Shown here piece after piece: positions 27,259-36,051 of a stretch of 64,000 nucleotides of DNA. The notes below the pieces were generated by a model. The model searched no databases and had not been told where the DNA came from. It was given only the letters and a program-made list of their open reading frames with translations. The stretch comes from AC-32 sp963746155. GTDB lineage: Bacteria; Actinomycetota; Thermoleophilia; Gaiellales; Gaiellaceae. The DNA lies in the NCBI GenBank assembly GCA_963746155.1, contig CAVVAB010000009.1, positions 1 to 64,000 on the forward strand, in the 5' to 3' direction. Positions within the stretch are counted from its first letter, which is position 1. Each line of letters starts with the position of its first letter. The position numbers and the translations under genes are program-made.

Positions 27259-28062
27259 GTGCCGCTCGCGGTCTGCGCGACGCCGATCGGCAACCTCGAG
27301 GACGTCACCCTGCGTGTCCTGCGGGAGCTCGCGGAGGCGGACGTCGTCCTGTGCGAGGACACGCGCCACACGCGGAAGCTGCTCGAGCGGCATGGCGTGC
27401 GTGCGAGGCTCGTCTCGTACCACCAGCACAACGAAGCGCAGCGGACGGGAGAGCTCCTCCCGCGACTCGAGGCTGGGGAGCGCGTCGCGCTGGTGAGCGA
27501 CTCCGGGCTGCCGGGTATCTCCGACCCGGGCGCGCGGCTCGTCGGCGCGGCGCTCGACGCCGGTGTCCCGGTCACCGTCCTTCCGGGGCCGTCGTCGGTC
27601 GAGACGGCGCTCGTCGCGACCGGGCTCGTCGCCGAGCGGTACCAGTTCCTCGGCTACCTGCCGCGCGGCGAGCGGGCTCTCGTCGAGCTCGCCGAGGAGC
27701 TGTCCGGCTGGCCGTGGGCGGCCGTTGCGTTCGAGTCGCCGCAGCGGGTCGGGCGGTCGCTTGATGTCCTCGCGCGTGTGATCCCGGAGCGGCCAGGCGC
27801 GGTCTGCCGCGAGCTGACGAAGCGGTTCGAGGAGATCGCGCGCGGATCGGTCGCGGAGCTCGCCGAGCGGTTCAGGGCGGGGGCGAAAGGCGAGATAACC
27901 CTGGTGCTCGGGCCGGGCGAGCCTGCCGCGTTCGACGAGGTCGCCGCGGCTGCGGCGGTGGCGGAACTGGTCGCTGCGAACGTCTCGCGACGCCAGGCGG
28001 CCGATGTGGTCTCGCGGCTCACCGGAGTCTCGCGGAACCGCCTCTACCAGAGCTCTCTGTAA
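27259..28062 (+). CDS. rsmI: 16S rRNA (cytidine-1402-2'-O)-methyltransferase RsmI
   Basis: The 267-residue protein has the tetrapyrrole-methylase fold signatures AVCATPIGNLEDVTLR, LCEDTRHTRKLL, ALVSDSGLPGISDPGARLV and VTVLPGPSSVETAL. A C-terminal helix-turn-helix-like end (VSRRQAADVVSRLTGVSRN) is present as in RsmI. It methylates C1402 in the ribosomal decoding centre. Confidence 0.92.
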   Translation: MPLAVCATPIGNLEDVTLRVLRELAEADVVLCEDTRHTRKLLERHGVRARLVSYHQHNEAQRTGELLPRLEAGERVALVSDSGLPGISDPGARLVGAALDAGVPVTVLPGPSSVETALVATGLVAERYQFLGYLPRGERALVELAEELSGWPWAAVAFESPQRVGRSLDVLARVIPERPGAVCRELTKRFEEIARGSVAELAERFRAGAKGEITLVLGPGEPAAFDEVAAAAAVAELVAANVSRRQAADVVSRLTGVSRNRLYQSSL

Positions 28063-28068
28063 GCATAT

Positions 28069-28098
28069 TTGACAACGGGGATGCGCCCTTGCTACCTT
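28069..28098 (+). promoter_or_regulatory. Probable housekeeping promoter of the M23 peptidase gene
   Basis: A perfect TTGACA (28069-28074) and a weaker TACCTT (28093-28098) are separated by 18 bases. The strong ribosome site ACGGAGGTC lies 17 to 9 bases before the ATG at 28139. The fit to the -10 consensus is modest. Confidence 0.45.
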
Positions 28099-28138
28099 GA
28101 CGTGGTTTGCAAGACTGACAACGGAGGTCACACAAGAG

Positions 28139-29368
28139 ATGCGCCTACCCGTCGCCCTGGTTGCCGTAGTTGCCCTGGTCGTTCCCGCGCCCGCGCTCGG
28201 GTGGGGCTGGCCGGTCGATGGGCCTGTCCTGACGCTCTTCTCCTTCGACCAGAGCACGCCCTATGCCGCCGGGCAGCATCGCGGGATCGACATCGGAGCG
28301 CCCCCCGGGGCCATGGTGGTCGCGCCTGCGTCGGGGCCCATCGCCTTCGCCGGGACGGTCCCGCGGCTGGGCAAGGTCGTGACGATCGAGACGGCAGACG
28401 GCTACTCCGTCACGCTCGTGCATCTCGGCTCGTACTCGGTTGGGCGCGGAGATACCGTCGCCGAGGGTGAGGCGGTCGGCGCTGTCGGGCCGAGCGGGGT
28501 TGCGGAGCTCTCGGTTCCCTACGTCCATCTCGGCATCCGGCGGACGCCCGAGGAGGACGGTTACGTCGACCCGCTCTCGCTCCTGCCCACGCGCTTGCCA
28601 CCGGTCCCCGGTCCTCCGGCCGACGTAGTCGCGAAGCCGTCGGCTTCGGCGCCACAACCTGCTCCTGCCGTCACGCGCGCTGCGGCGCCGGTACCTGCGG
28701 CAGGTGGGCGACCGCCGCTTGCTCCGCCGCGAACTGGCGGCTCGCCTCCGGCTCCGTCGCGACGAGGGCAGCACTTCGCTGAGGCGGCCGCGAACCCGGC
28801 GGTGCACAACAGGACGATGATTCGTCACCCGCGGAGCACCACAGCCGGCGAGGTGGCACGTCATCTGGCGCAGAAGCGGGCCGGTACCGTCTCGAATCGC
28901 GCCAAGCCGGACACGACGCTGGGCACGGACGTCGGGATTCATCGGCACCTCCTAAGGCAGACGCTGCACCCGACGCTGCAGAGCGCAAGCCGGGACGGCT
29001 GGTTCCCGGACGACCTGCTTACGCTCGGTCTCCTGGCGATCGTGGTCCTTGCGGTGCCGCTGGTCCTCGTCCGACGTCGGTTCCGGATCCCGGCGGACGG
29101 CGAGTCGGCTCGTATCATTGACCCCGATGCGCTTCTACCTGACAACGCCGATCTACTACGTGAACGCGACGCCACACATTGGGCACGCGTACACGACCCT
29201 GGCCGCGGACACGCTCGTCCGGCACCACCGCCAGCGCGGCGACGAGACGTTTTTCCTCACCGGCACGGACGAGCATGCGTCGAAGGTCTATCGCGTCGCC
29301 GAGGAGCAGGGCATCGACGTCAAGACGTACGTCGACGAGATCGCCGAGTCCTGGCGAGAGCTTCCTAG
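28139..29368 (+). CDS. Exported M23 (LytM-type) peptidase with C-terminal membrane anchor
   Basis: The protein starts with a signal peptide (LPVALVAVVALVVPAPALG) and has the M23 zinc site: QHRGIDIGAPPGAMVVAPAS with His and Asp, and PYVHLGIR for the last His. A Pro/Ala-rich linker and a late helix (TLGLLAIVVLAVPLVLV) with RRRFRI follow. It should cleave peptidoglycan cross-links or act as a scaffold. The frame continues 242 bases into metG, which is unlikely to be real; the natural end is probably close to 29120, with a base error near there. Confidence 0.8.
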   Translation: MRLPVALVAVVALVVPAPALGWGWPVDGPVLTLFSFDQSTPYAAGQHRGIDIGAPPGAMVVAPASGPIAFAGTVPRLGKVVTIETADGYSVTLVHLGSYSVGRGDTVAEGEAVGAVGPSGVAELSVPYVHLGIRRTPEEDGYVDPLSLLPTRLPPVPGPPADVVAKPSASAPQPAPAVTRAAAPVPAAGGRPPLAPPRTGGSPPAPSRRGQHFAEAAANPAVHNRTMIRHPRSTTAGEVARHLAQKRAGTVSNRAKPDTTLGTDVGIHRHLLRQTLHPTLQSASRDGWFPDDLLTLGLLAIVVLAVPLVLVRRRFRIPADGESARIIDPDALLPDNADLLRERDATHWARVHDPGRGHARPAPPPARRRDVFPHRHGRACVEGLSRRRGAGHRRQDVRRRDRRVLARAS

Positions 29369-30647
29369 GCGCGTCAATGCGGACTACGACTTCTTCATCC
29401 GCACGACCGACGAGGGCCACAAGCGCTTCGTCCAGGAGTTCCTGCAGCGCATCTACGACAACGGCGACATCTACCAGGACGTCTACGTCGGCCTCTACTG
29501 CGTGGGCTGCGAGGAGTTCAAGAGCGAGTCCGAGCTGGTCGACGGGCTCTGCCCCGAGCACGGGATCCCGCCCGAGCACATCGAGGAGACCAACTACTTC
29601 TTCCGGCTCTCCGCCTACCAGGACCGCCTGCTCGAGTTGTACGACGCGCGCCCCGACTTCGTGCTGCCGCGCTTCCGCTACAACGAGGCGCGGAGCTTCA
29701 TCGAGGGCGGTCTCAGGGACTTCAGCGTCAGCCGCGCCGGGCAGCCGTGGGGCGTGCCGATCCCCTGGGACGAAGGGCAGGTCACCTATGTCTGGGTAGA
29801 CGCCCTCATCAACTACCTGAGCGCGCTCACCTACGCGCGGGACGGGGAGGATCTCCGTGACCGCTTCTGGCCGGAGGTGCGGCATTTGCTCGGCAAGGAC
29901 ATCCTGCGCTTCCACTGCGTGTTCTGGCCGGCGCTGCTCCTCTCCGCCGGCTACGAGGTCCCGAAGCAGCTGTTCGTGCACGGGTACCTGCTGCTGGACG
30001 ATCGCAAGATCTCGAAGTCGCTCGGCAACGTGATCGACCCGCTCGATCTCGTCGACGTCTACGGGAGCGATGCGGTTCGGTTCTGGGCGCTGCGATCGGT
30101 CTCGTTCGGCCAGGACGGGAGCGCGTCGGTCGAAGCGCTGCACGAGCGCTACGAGCGTGAGCTCGCGAACGACCTCGGCAACCTCGTATCGAGGACGACA
30201 GCGATGATCGCGCGCTACGTCGACGGGCGAGTCTCGCCGGGGCCGCGCAACGAGGAGCTCGCGTCCGCTCTGGACGGCCTGCGGTCGAAGCTCGTCGAGC
30301 GCTTCGACGTCTATGACCTCACGGGCGCGCTCGAGGACGCGTGGGAGATCGTTCGGCTGCTCAACCGGCACGTCGAGCAGACCGCGCCCTGGCAGCTCGC
30401 CAAGGACGAGGCGAAGGCAGACGAGCTTGCGGGTGTTCTCTACGACCTCGCGGACGGCGTCCGCGCCGTCGCGGTTGCGCTCTCGCCGTACCTGCCGGAG
30501 ACGGCCCCGCGCATCCTGGGGGCGCTCCGCCAGCCGGTCGACCTCGCGCTCGACCAGGTCGCCTACGGCAAGGCGGGCGCGACCGAGGGGATCGAGCCGG
30601 CGCAGCCGCTCTTCCCTCGCGTGGACCTCCCGACCGCGGCCGCCTAG
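29127..30647 (+). CDS. metG: Methionyl-tRNA synthetase
   Basis: The 506-residue class I synthetase has TPIYYVNATPHIGHAYTTL with the HIGH motif and DDRKISKSLGNVIDP with the KMSKS motif. A zinc-knuckle region YCVGCEEF and LCPEH is present in the connective domain. There is no C-terminal tRNA-binding (Trbp) extension. It charges initiator and elongator tRNA-Met. The stop is followed three bases later by tatD. Confidence 0.95.
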   Translation: MRFYLTTPIYYVNATPHIGHAYTTLAADTLVRHHRQRGDETFFLTGTDEHASKVYRVAEEQGIDVKTYVDEIAESWRELPRRVNADYDFFIRTTDEGHKRFVQEFLQRIYDNGDIYQDVYVGLYCVGCEEFKSESELVDGLCPEHGIPPEHIEETNYFFRLSAYQDRLLELYDARPDFVLPRFRYNEARSFIEGGLRDFSVSRAGQPWGVPIPWDEGQVTYVWVDALINYLSALTYARDGEDLRDRFWPEVRHLLGKDILRFHCVFWPALLLSAGYEVPKQLFVHGYLLLDDRKISKSLGNVIDPLDLVDVYGSDAVRFWALRSVSFGQDGSASVEALHERYERELANDLGNLVSRTTAMIARYVDGRVSPGPRNEELASALDGLRSKLVERFDVYDLTGALEDAWEIVRLLNRHVEQTAPWQLAKDEAKADELAGVLYDLADGVRAVAVALSPYLPETAPRILGALRQPVDLALDQVAYGKAGATEGIEPAQPLFPRVDLPTAAA

Positions 30648-30650
30648 GAC

Positions 30651-31397
30651 GTGACCGACACGCACGCGCATCTCGACGCGTGCGCCGATCCTCCGCACGA
30701 CCTGGTCGACCGCGCGAGAGCCGCCGGGGTCGAGCGGATCGTCTCCATCGGGTCCGGGATCGACTCGTGCCGGGAGACGCTCGCGATCGCCGGCCGAGAG
30801 CCCGGAGTCTGGGCCGCGCTCGGCGTCCACCCGCACCAGGCAGGCGACGAGGACGCCGATCGCCTCGACGAGCTTCGCGAGCTCCTCGCCGATGAGCGCG
30901 CCGTCGCGGTCGGCGAGACCGGCCTCGACTTCTACCGCGACTGCGCGCCGCGCGACCGGCAGCGTGACCTCTTCGAGCGCCAGCTCGACCTGGCCGCCGA
31001 GCTCGAGAAGCCGGTGGTCATCCACACGCGGGAGGCCGAGGACGAGACGGCGGCCGCGCTCGAAGGCTTCGGTGGCACCGTTGTCCTGCACTGCTTCTCG
31101 AGTCCGATGCTCCTGCCGGTCGCGCTCGAGCGCGGCTACTACGTCTCCTTCGCCGGGAACGTCACCTACCCGAAGGCCGAAGAGCTGCGCGAGGCCGCAC
31201 GCCAGGTTCCCGCCGACCGGCTGCTCGCCGAGACCGACAGCCCGTATCTGAGCCCGCAACCGCGGCGCGGCCGGCCGAACGAGCCCGCGAATGTCGTCCA
31301 CACGATCGCGGTGCTCGCGACTGCCCGCAATGAGGACGCCGAGGCCCTCACCGCGCGCCTCGACGCGAACGCCACCGCCGCGTTCGGCCTCGCATGA
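30651..31397 (+). CDS. tatD: TatD-family metal-dependent hydrolase
   Basis: The 248-residue TIM-barrel protein has the metal ligands in DTHAHLDACA, AVGETGLDFYRD, PVVIHTRE, VLHCFSS and LLAETDSPYLSPQP. Family members are 3'-5' DNases or deacylases. The GTG start is tightly coupled to metG, and the stop overlaps rsmA (ATGA), a common actinobacterial order metG-tatD-rsmA-ispE. Confidence 0.9.
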   Translation: MTDTHAHLDACADPPHDLVDRARAAGVERIVSIGSGIDSCRETLAIAGREPGVWAALGVHPHQAGDEDADRLDELRELLADERAVAVGETGLDFYRDCAPRDRQRDLFERQLDLAAELEKPVVIHTREAEDETAAALEGFGGTVVLHCFSSPMLLPVALERGYYVSFAGNVTYPKAEELREAARQVPADRLLAETDSPYLSPQPRRGRPNEPANVVHTIAVLATARNEDAEALTARLDANATAAFGLA

Positions 31398-32185
31398 CCC
31401 GGCCCGCCGACGCTCCGAAGAAGGAGCTCGGCCAGCACTTCCTGGTCGACGAGAACCTGCTCGGCGTGATCGGCCGGCTGGCGGAGCTTGCGCCGGAGGA
31501 CGTCGTGCTGGAGGTGGGCGCGGGCCTCGGCGTCCTCACCGGCTATCTCGTCGAGCGCGTGTCCCATGTCCATGCAATCGAGGTCGACTACTCGCTCGTG
31601 TGCGTCCTCGCCGAGAGATTCGGGGGGCGGGACAACATCGAGCTCCGGCACGGCGACGCGCTCCGGGTCGATCTCGCCGAGCTCCGCCCGGCGCCGACGA
31701 AGCTCGTCGCCAACCTGCCGTACAACATCGCCACGCCGCTCGTCGTCGAGAGCCTCGACGGGCTGCCGAGCGTGGGGCTCTGGTGCGTGATGGTCCAGCG
31801 CGAGGTCGCGGATCGCTTTTTTGCGGCACCCTCGACCAAGCAGTACGGCGCGGTCTCGGTGCTCGTCCAGCTCGCCGCCGAGCGAACCGGCTTCCACCCG
31901 GTCTCGCGCACGGTCTTCCGCCCGAGGCCGAACGTCGACTCGGCGCTGGTCGCGTTCCGGCGGCGGCGGGACGCCACAACCCAACTCGCGCGCGTGAAGG
32001 AGGTCGTGACGGCCGCGTTCGCGCACCGGCGCAAGCGGCTCGCCAACTCCGTCGAGCTGTCGGGGACGGCCACGCGCGAGCAGGTCGAGGAGGCGCTCGA
32101 GACCATCGGCCGCGACCCCGGCTCCCGGGCCGAGGAGCTTGAGCCGCCGGAGTTCGTCGCCCTGACCGAGGCCCTGGCCTCGTGA
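31394..32185 (+). CDS. rsmA: 16S rRNA (adenine-1518/1519-N6)-dimethyltransferase RsmA
   Basis: The 263-residue KsgA-type enzyme has KELGQHFLVDENLL, the SAM site VLEVGAGLGVLTGYLVE and the catalytic NLPYNIATP. It dimethylates two adenines of helix 45 of 16S rRNA. It overlaps both neighbours by four bases. Confidence 0.93.
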   Translation: MTRPADAPKKELGQHFLVDENLLGVIGRLAELAPEDVVLEVGAGLGVLTGYLVERVSHVHAIEVDYSLVCVLAERFGGRDNIELRHGDALRVDLAELRPAPTKLVANLPYNIATPLVVESLDGLPSVGLWCVMVQREVADRFFAAPSTKQYGAVSVLVQLAAERTGFHPVSRTVFRPRPNVDSALVAFRRRRDATTQLARVKEVVTAAFAHRRKRLANSVELSGTATREQVEEALETIGRDPGSRAEELEPPEFVALTEALAS

Positions 32186-33000
32186 CGACGGCCCGCGCGA
32201 ACGCGAAGCTCAATCTCGCCCTCGTCGTGGGTCCCCGTCGGGACGACGGCCTGCACGAGGTCGCGACCGTCCTCCAACGTCTCGAGCTCGCGGACGAGAT
32301 CTCAATCGAGCCCGCGCCCGAGGTCAGCATCGAGGGCTTCGCCGAGGACACGCTCGTCCGGGCGGCCCTCGAAGCGCTCACCGATGCGGCGAGCCCGCGA
32401 ATGAGCTGGAAGGCGACGATCCGCAAGGAGATCCCCGTCGCCGCCGGTCTCGGCGGCGGGAGCTCCGACGCCGCGACTGTGCTTCGGCTCGCGAACGAGA
32501 CCCTCGAAGAGCCGCTCCCGCACGACGAGCTGCACGAGCTCGCCGTCGACCTGGGCGTCGACGTTCCCTTCTTCCTCGCACCCGGCCCGCAGCTCGGAGA
32601 GGGCGCCGGAACCGACCTCACCGCCCTCGAGCTCCCGCAGGGCTACTGGGCCGCGCTCGTCCTCCCGCGCGGCGAGACCAAGCCGTCGACCGGAGCCGTC
32701 TACGCCGCCTTCGACGAGCGCCGCGGCGAAGAGGGCTGGGCGGAGCGGCGCGCGGGCCTCCGCACCGCGCTGGCGCACGTGGCCGAGCCGCGGGACCTCG
32801 CGGCGCTTCCGTCCAACGACCTCGCGTCGTCCCCGCTCGCGGGCGAGCTTCTGAGCCTCGGTGCGTTCAGGGCCGACGTCAGCGGCGCAGGCCCGGTCGT
32901 CTACGGCCTCTTCGACGAGGAAGAACACGCGGCCGCCGCCGCTCAAGAGCTCCGGGAGCACGGGCAGACCTGGGTGACGACGACCGCTTGGTACGGTTGA
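32182..33000 (+). CDS. ispE: 4-diphosphocytidyl-2-C-methyl-D-erythritol kinase IspE
   Basis: The 272-residue GHMP kinase has ANAKLNLALVVGPRRDDGLH at the N-terminus and the phosphate loop IPVAAGLGGGSSDAATVLRL. LGVDVPFFLAPGP is the IspE substrate loop. It acts in the non-mevalonate isoprenoid pathway. The GTG start overlaps the rsmA stop. Confidence 0.92.
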   Translation: MTTARANAKLNLALVVGPRRDDGLHEVATVLQRLELADEISIEPAPEVSIEGFAEDTLVRAALEALTDAASPRMSWKATIRKEIPVAAGLGGGSSDAATVLRLANETLEEPLPHDELHELAVDLGVDVPFFLAPGPQLGEGAGTDLTALELPQGYWAALVLPRGETKPSTGAVYAAFDERRGEEGWAERRAGLRTALAHVAEPRDLAALPSNDLASSPLAGELLSLGAFRADVSGAGPVVYGLFDEEEHAAAAAQELREHGQTWVTTTAWYG

Positions 33001-33003
33001 TCC

Positions 33004-33387
33004 ATGGCGACCGGCAGCTCACTGGAGCCGACACGGCCAGGGGTGATCGAGCACGGCACGAGCAAGTCGGGCCGCTGGCTCCGCGCGCGGCGCGTGCGGC
33101 TCGTGCTCTGGGTCGCGGTCGTCGAGGGCGTCGTCGTCTGGCTGGCCCCCGGACTCGGGAAGTGGACGATTGTCGCGATCGCGATCCCGTGTCTTGCGAT
33201 CTACATCTTCTGGGGCCGGGAGACGCAGTCCGACACCGGCCGCCAGCTCTCGTGGATCGCCGCGGCCTCCCAGGCGCTCGCGGTCGTCGTCGTGATCATG
33301 GCCTTCCTCCTGGACTGGCTGGCGCTGCTCCTGGCAGTCATCTTCGCGGCCGTCGCTCTCCTCTTCCTCCTCAGCGACCGCCGTTGA
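33004..33387 (+). CDS. Small membrane protein downstream of ispE
   Basis: A 127-residue protein with a soluble N-terminus, then three to four hydrophobic helices (LVLWVAVVEGVVVWLAP, WTIVAIAIPCLAIYIFW, ALAVVVVIMAFLLDWLALLL, IFAAVALLFLLS). It starts three bases after ispE. No family with a known role is recognised, but similar proteins follow ispE in related actinobacteria. Confidence 0.6.
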   Translation: MATGSSLEPTRPGVIEHGTSKSGRWLRARRVRLVLWVAVVEGVVVWLAPGLGKWTIVAIAIPCLAIYIFWGRETQSDTGRQLSWIAAASQALAVVVVIMAFLLDWLALLLAVIFAAVALLFLLSDRR

Positions 33388-33449
33388 TCTCGCTTCGCGC
33401 CCCTCGTCCTCCGTTTTCTGCTCACCGACCGGCGCTGAACAGGTGTGGA

Positions 33450-33525
33450 AGCACGACAGAGCCAAGTGCTGAGGCGTCGCTTGCGACGCCGACCTAGAGG
33501 CCGGACGGACTGTGTCTGTCCGGCC
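33450..33525 (+). terminator. Three tandem stem-loops between the membrane protein and tRNA-Gln
   Basis: AGCAC/GTGCT (33450-33470) forms a weak stem. GGCGTCG-CTTG-CGACGCC (33473-33490) is a perfect 7-base stem with a tetraloop. GGCCGGAC/GTCCGGCC (33499-33525) is a perfect 8-base stem with an 11-base loop. No T-run follows. They may terminate the ispE transcript or form a structured RNA upstream of the tRNA. Confidence 0.5.
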
Positions 33526-33562
33526 GTCCTACGCACGTTCTTGGATAATCATCAAATCGTGG

Positions 33563-33636
33563 TGGGGCGTAGCCAAGGGGTAAGGCAGCGGGTTTTGGTC
33601 CCGCGATCCCAGGTTCGAATCCTGGCGCCCCAGCCA
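33563..33636 (+). tRNA. tRNA-Gln (anticodon TTG)
   Basis: The acceptor stem TGGGGCG pairs with CGCCCCA, the anticodon stem GCGGG/CCCGC encloses the loop TTTTGGT with anticodon TTG at 33595-33597, and the T arm is CCAGG-TTCGAAT-CCTGG. The discriminator G and the terminal CCA (33634-33636) are encoded. It reads CAA codons, and CAG by wobble. glmU starts 14 bases later. Confidence 0.95.
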
Positions 33637-33650
33637 TCTCTGCCGAGGCC

Positions 33651-34982
33651 GTGACCCAGAAGCCGCTCGCAGCCGTGATCCTGGCCGCCGGGCTGGGCAC
33701 GCGCATGCACTCGGAGACGCCCAAGCATCTCCACCCGCTGCTCGGCCGCCGGCTCGTGGACTGGGTCGTGGAGGCTGCGCGCGAGCTCGGGCCCGACCCG
33801 CTCGTCGTCGTCACCTCGCCGGACTACGCGGACGTCTTCGAGGGCGTCGAGGTCGCTGTCCAGCCCGAGCCGCGCGGGACGGGCGACGCCGCGGCCGCAG
33901 CCCACGCGCAACTCGAAGGCTTCCAGGGCGACGTGCTCGTGCTCACCGGCGACTGCGCGACGATCACGAGCGAGCTCCTTGCCCGGCTCCTCGAGACGCA
34001 CCGCTCCGAGGAAGCAGCGGCGACCGTCCTCTCCTTCGAGCTCGACGACCCGGGCGCCTACGGCCGGATCGTCCGCAATGCGGACGGCGCACTCGAGGCG
34101 ATCGTCGAGGCCCGCGACGCGAGCGAGGCCGAGCTCGCGCTCCACGAGGTGAACTCCTCGATCTATGTCTTCGCTGCCAAGCAGCTCTGGCCCGCGCTCG
34201 AGCGCCTGCGGCCGAACAACGACCAGGGCGAGCTCTACCTGACCGACACCGTCCGCGACCTGGTCCGCGAGGGCGAGCGCGTAGCCGTGCACATGGCGCC
34301 GGACCCGCAAGAGGTCGAGGGTGTCAACACGCGCGTCGAGCTGGCCGGGGCGGCGGCCGTCCTGCGCGACCGCATCAACCGCGAGCACATGCTTGCGGGC
34401 GCGACGATCGTCGATCCGGCCACCACCTGGATCGAGCCGGACGTCGAGCTCGAGCCCGACTCCACGATCCAGCCGTTCACGATGCTGGGCGGCTCCACGA
34501 GGGTTGCGCGCGGTGCCTCGGTCGGCCCGCACGCCGTCGCCGTCGACGCGGAGATCGGCCCGGGTGCGCTGGTCGGTCCCTTCTGTTACCTTCGCCCTGG
34601 AACCGTGCTGGGAGCCGGCGCGAAGGCGGGCACATTCGTGGAGATCAAGAACTCACGCATCGGCGAGCGCACGAAGGTGCCCCACCTGTCGTATATGGGA
34701 GACGCGGAGATCGGCGACGACACGAACGTGGCGGCCGGGAACATCACCGTCAACTTCCCGCACGAGGAGGGCATGGAGAAGGGCCGCACCAAGATCGGCA
34801 GTAACGTCAGAACGGGCGTCCACAATGCGTTTGTTGCGCCGGTCGAGATTGGCGACGATGCTTGGATTGGGGCCGGGTCGGTCATCACCGAAGATGTTCC
34901 GCCGGAGTCCCTCGCGATCGCGCGTCAGCGCCAGGTCACGAAGGAAGGCTACGTCCGAGAGAAGCGACAACGAGATGACTGA
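33651..34982 (+). CDS. glmU: Bifunctional UDP-GlcNAc pyrophosphorylase/glucosamine-1-P acetyltransferase GlmU
   Basis: The 443-residue protein has an N-terminal nucleotidyltransferase domain (VILAAGLGTRMHSETPKHLH, VLTGDCATI) and a C-terminal left-handed beta-helix with hexapeptide repeats (GPGALVGPFCYLRPGTVLG). The acetyltransferase centre lies around KAGTFVEIKNSRIGERTKVP and LSYMGDAEIG. It makes UDP-GlcNAc for peptidoglycan. The stop overlaps the prs start by eight bases. Confidence 0.95.
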   Translation: MTQKPLAAVILAAGLGTRMHSETPKHLHPLLGRRLVDWVVEAARELGPDPLVVVTSPDYADVFEGVEVAVQPEPRGTGDAAAAAHAQLEGFQGDVLVLTGDCATITSELLARLLETHRSEEAAATVLSFELDDPGAYGRIVRNADGALEAIVEARDASEAELALHEVNSSIYVFAAKQLWPALERLRPNNDQGELYLTDTVRDLVREGERVAVHMAPDPQEVEGVNTRVELAGAAAVLRDRINREHMLAGATIVDPATTWIEPDVELEPDSTIQPFTMLGGSTRVARGASVGPHAVAVDAEIGPGALVGPFCYLRPGTVLGAGAKAGTFVEIKNSRIGERTKVPHLSYMGDAEIGDDTNVAAGNITVNFPHEEGMEKGRTKIGSNVRTGVHNAFVAPVEIGDDAWIGAGSVITEDVPPESLAIARQRQVTKEGYVREKRQRDD

Positions 34983-36021
34983 GGCGACACTCCCAGGGCT
35001 GGAGACCGTCGAGGCGCCTGCGCTGCCGACGACCGAGCGCACGCCGTGGATCGAGCGCGGTCCGCAGAAGCGCCTGATGCTCTTCGCCGGGCGCTCGAAC
35101 GCCGAGCTGGCCGAGCGGATCGCCGAGAAGCTCGGGGTCATGCTCGGCGAGGTCGACCTGAAGACGTTCTCGAACGGCGAGACGTACGTCCGCTACGACG
35201 AGTCGATCCGCGGCAGCGACGTCTTCATCGTCCAGTCCGGGAACCAGCCCGTGAACGACCACCTGGTCGAGCTGCTGATCATGATCCAGGCGGCCAAGCT
35301 CGCCTCGGCCAAGCGGATCACGGCGGTCGTTCCGTGGTTCCCGTACTCGCGCCAGGACAAGAAGTCGGCTCCGCGGGAGCCGATCACGGCCAAGCTCGTC
35401 GCGGACGCGCTCGAGGTCGCAGGCGTCGACCGCGTTGTCACGATGGACCTCCACGCGGGCCAGATCCAGGGCTTCTTCTCCGTTCCCGTCGACCACATGA
35501 CCGCGCTCCAGCTGTTCGCGCAGCACTACCGCGACAAGGGCTTCAGCGGCGAGGACGTCGTCGCCGTCTCACCCGACCCCGGCCGCGCCAAGATGGCCCG
35601 CCGCTTCGGCCAGATGCTCGAGGCCGACCTCGCGATCCTGAACAAGGTTCGCCCGGAGCACGACACCGCCGAGGTGACCGAGGTGATCGGCCACGTCGGC
35701 GGCAAGGTCGCGATCATGAGCGACGACATGATCGTGACCGGCGGCACGCTGCTGGCCGGGGCGACCGCGCTCCGCGACGCCGGCGCGACGGAGGTCTACG
35801 CCTGCGCGACGCACGGGCTCTTCCCCGGCAACGCGTTCGAGAAGATCGGCTCCAGCGAGCTCCAGGTGACGGTGACCGACACGGTCCCGATCGACCCGAT
35901 CAACCGGCCCGCGAACATCGAAGTCCTCCCGGTGTCGGGCTTGCTCGCGGAGACGATCATGAACATCTTCGCCGACGACTCGGTCTCGGCAATCTTCGCG
36001 GGCGAGAACCAGCTCTTCTAG
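34975..36021 (+). CDS. prs: Ribose-phosphate pyrophosphokinase
   Basis: The 348-residue enzyme has the metal/PRPP motif VVTMDLHAGQIQGFF and the ribose-5-P loop SDDMIVTGGTLLAGAT. Its N-terminus is extended by about 30 residues (TEATLPGLETVEAPALPTTE) relative to typical Prs. It makes PRPP for nucleotide and amino acid synthesis. The glmU-prs pair is usual in actinobacteria. Confidence 0.94.
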   Translation: MTEATLPGLETVEAPALPTTERTPWIERGPQKRLMLFAGRSNAELAERIAEKLGVMLGEVDLKTFSNGETYVRYDESIRGSDVFIVQSGNQPVNDHLVELLIMIQAAKLASAKRITAVVPWFPYSRQDKKSAPREPITAKLVADALEVAGVDRVVTMDLHAGQIQGFFSVPVDHMTALQLFAQHYRDKGFSGEDVVAVSPDPGRAKMARRFGQMLEADLAILNKVRPEHDTAEVTEVIGHVGGKVAIMSDDMIVTGGTLLAGATALRDAGATEVYACATHGLFPGNAFEKIGSSELQVTVTDTVPIDPINRPANIEVLPVSGLLAETIMNIFADDSVSAIFAGENQLF

Positions 36022-36051
36022 AAACACCGCCTAACCATGCGGGTTCGCTGG

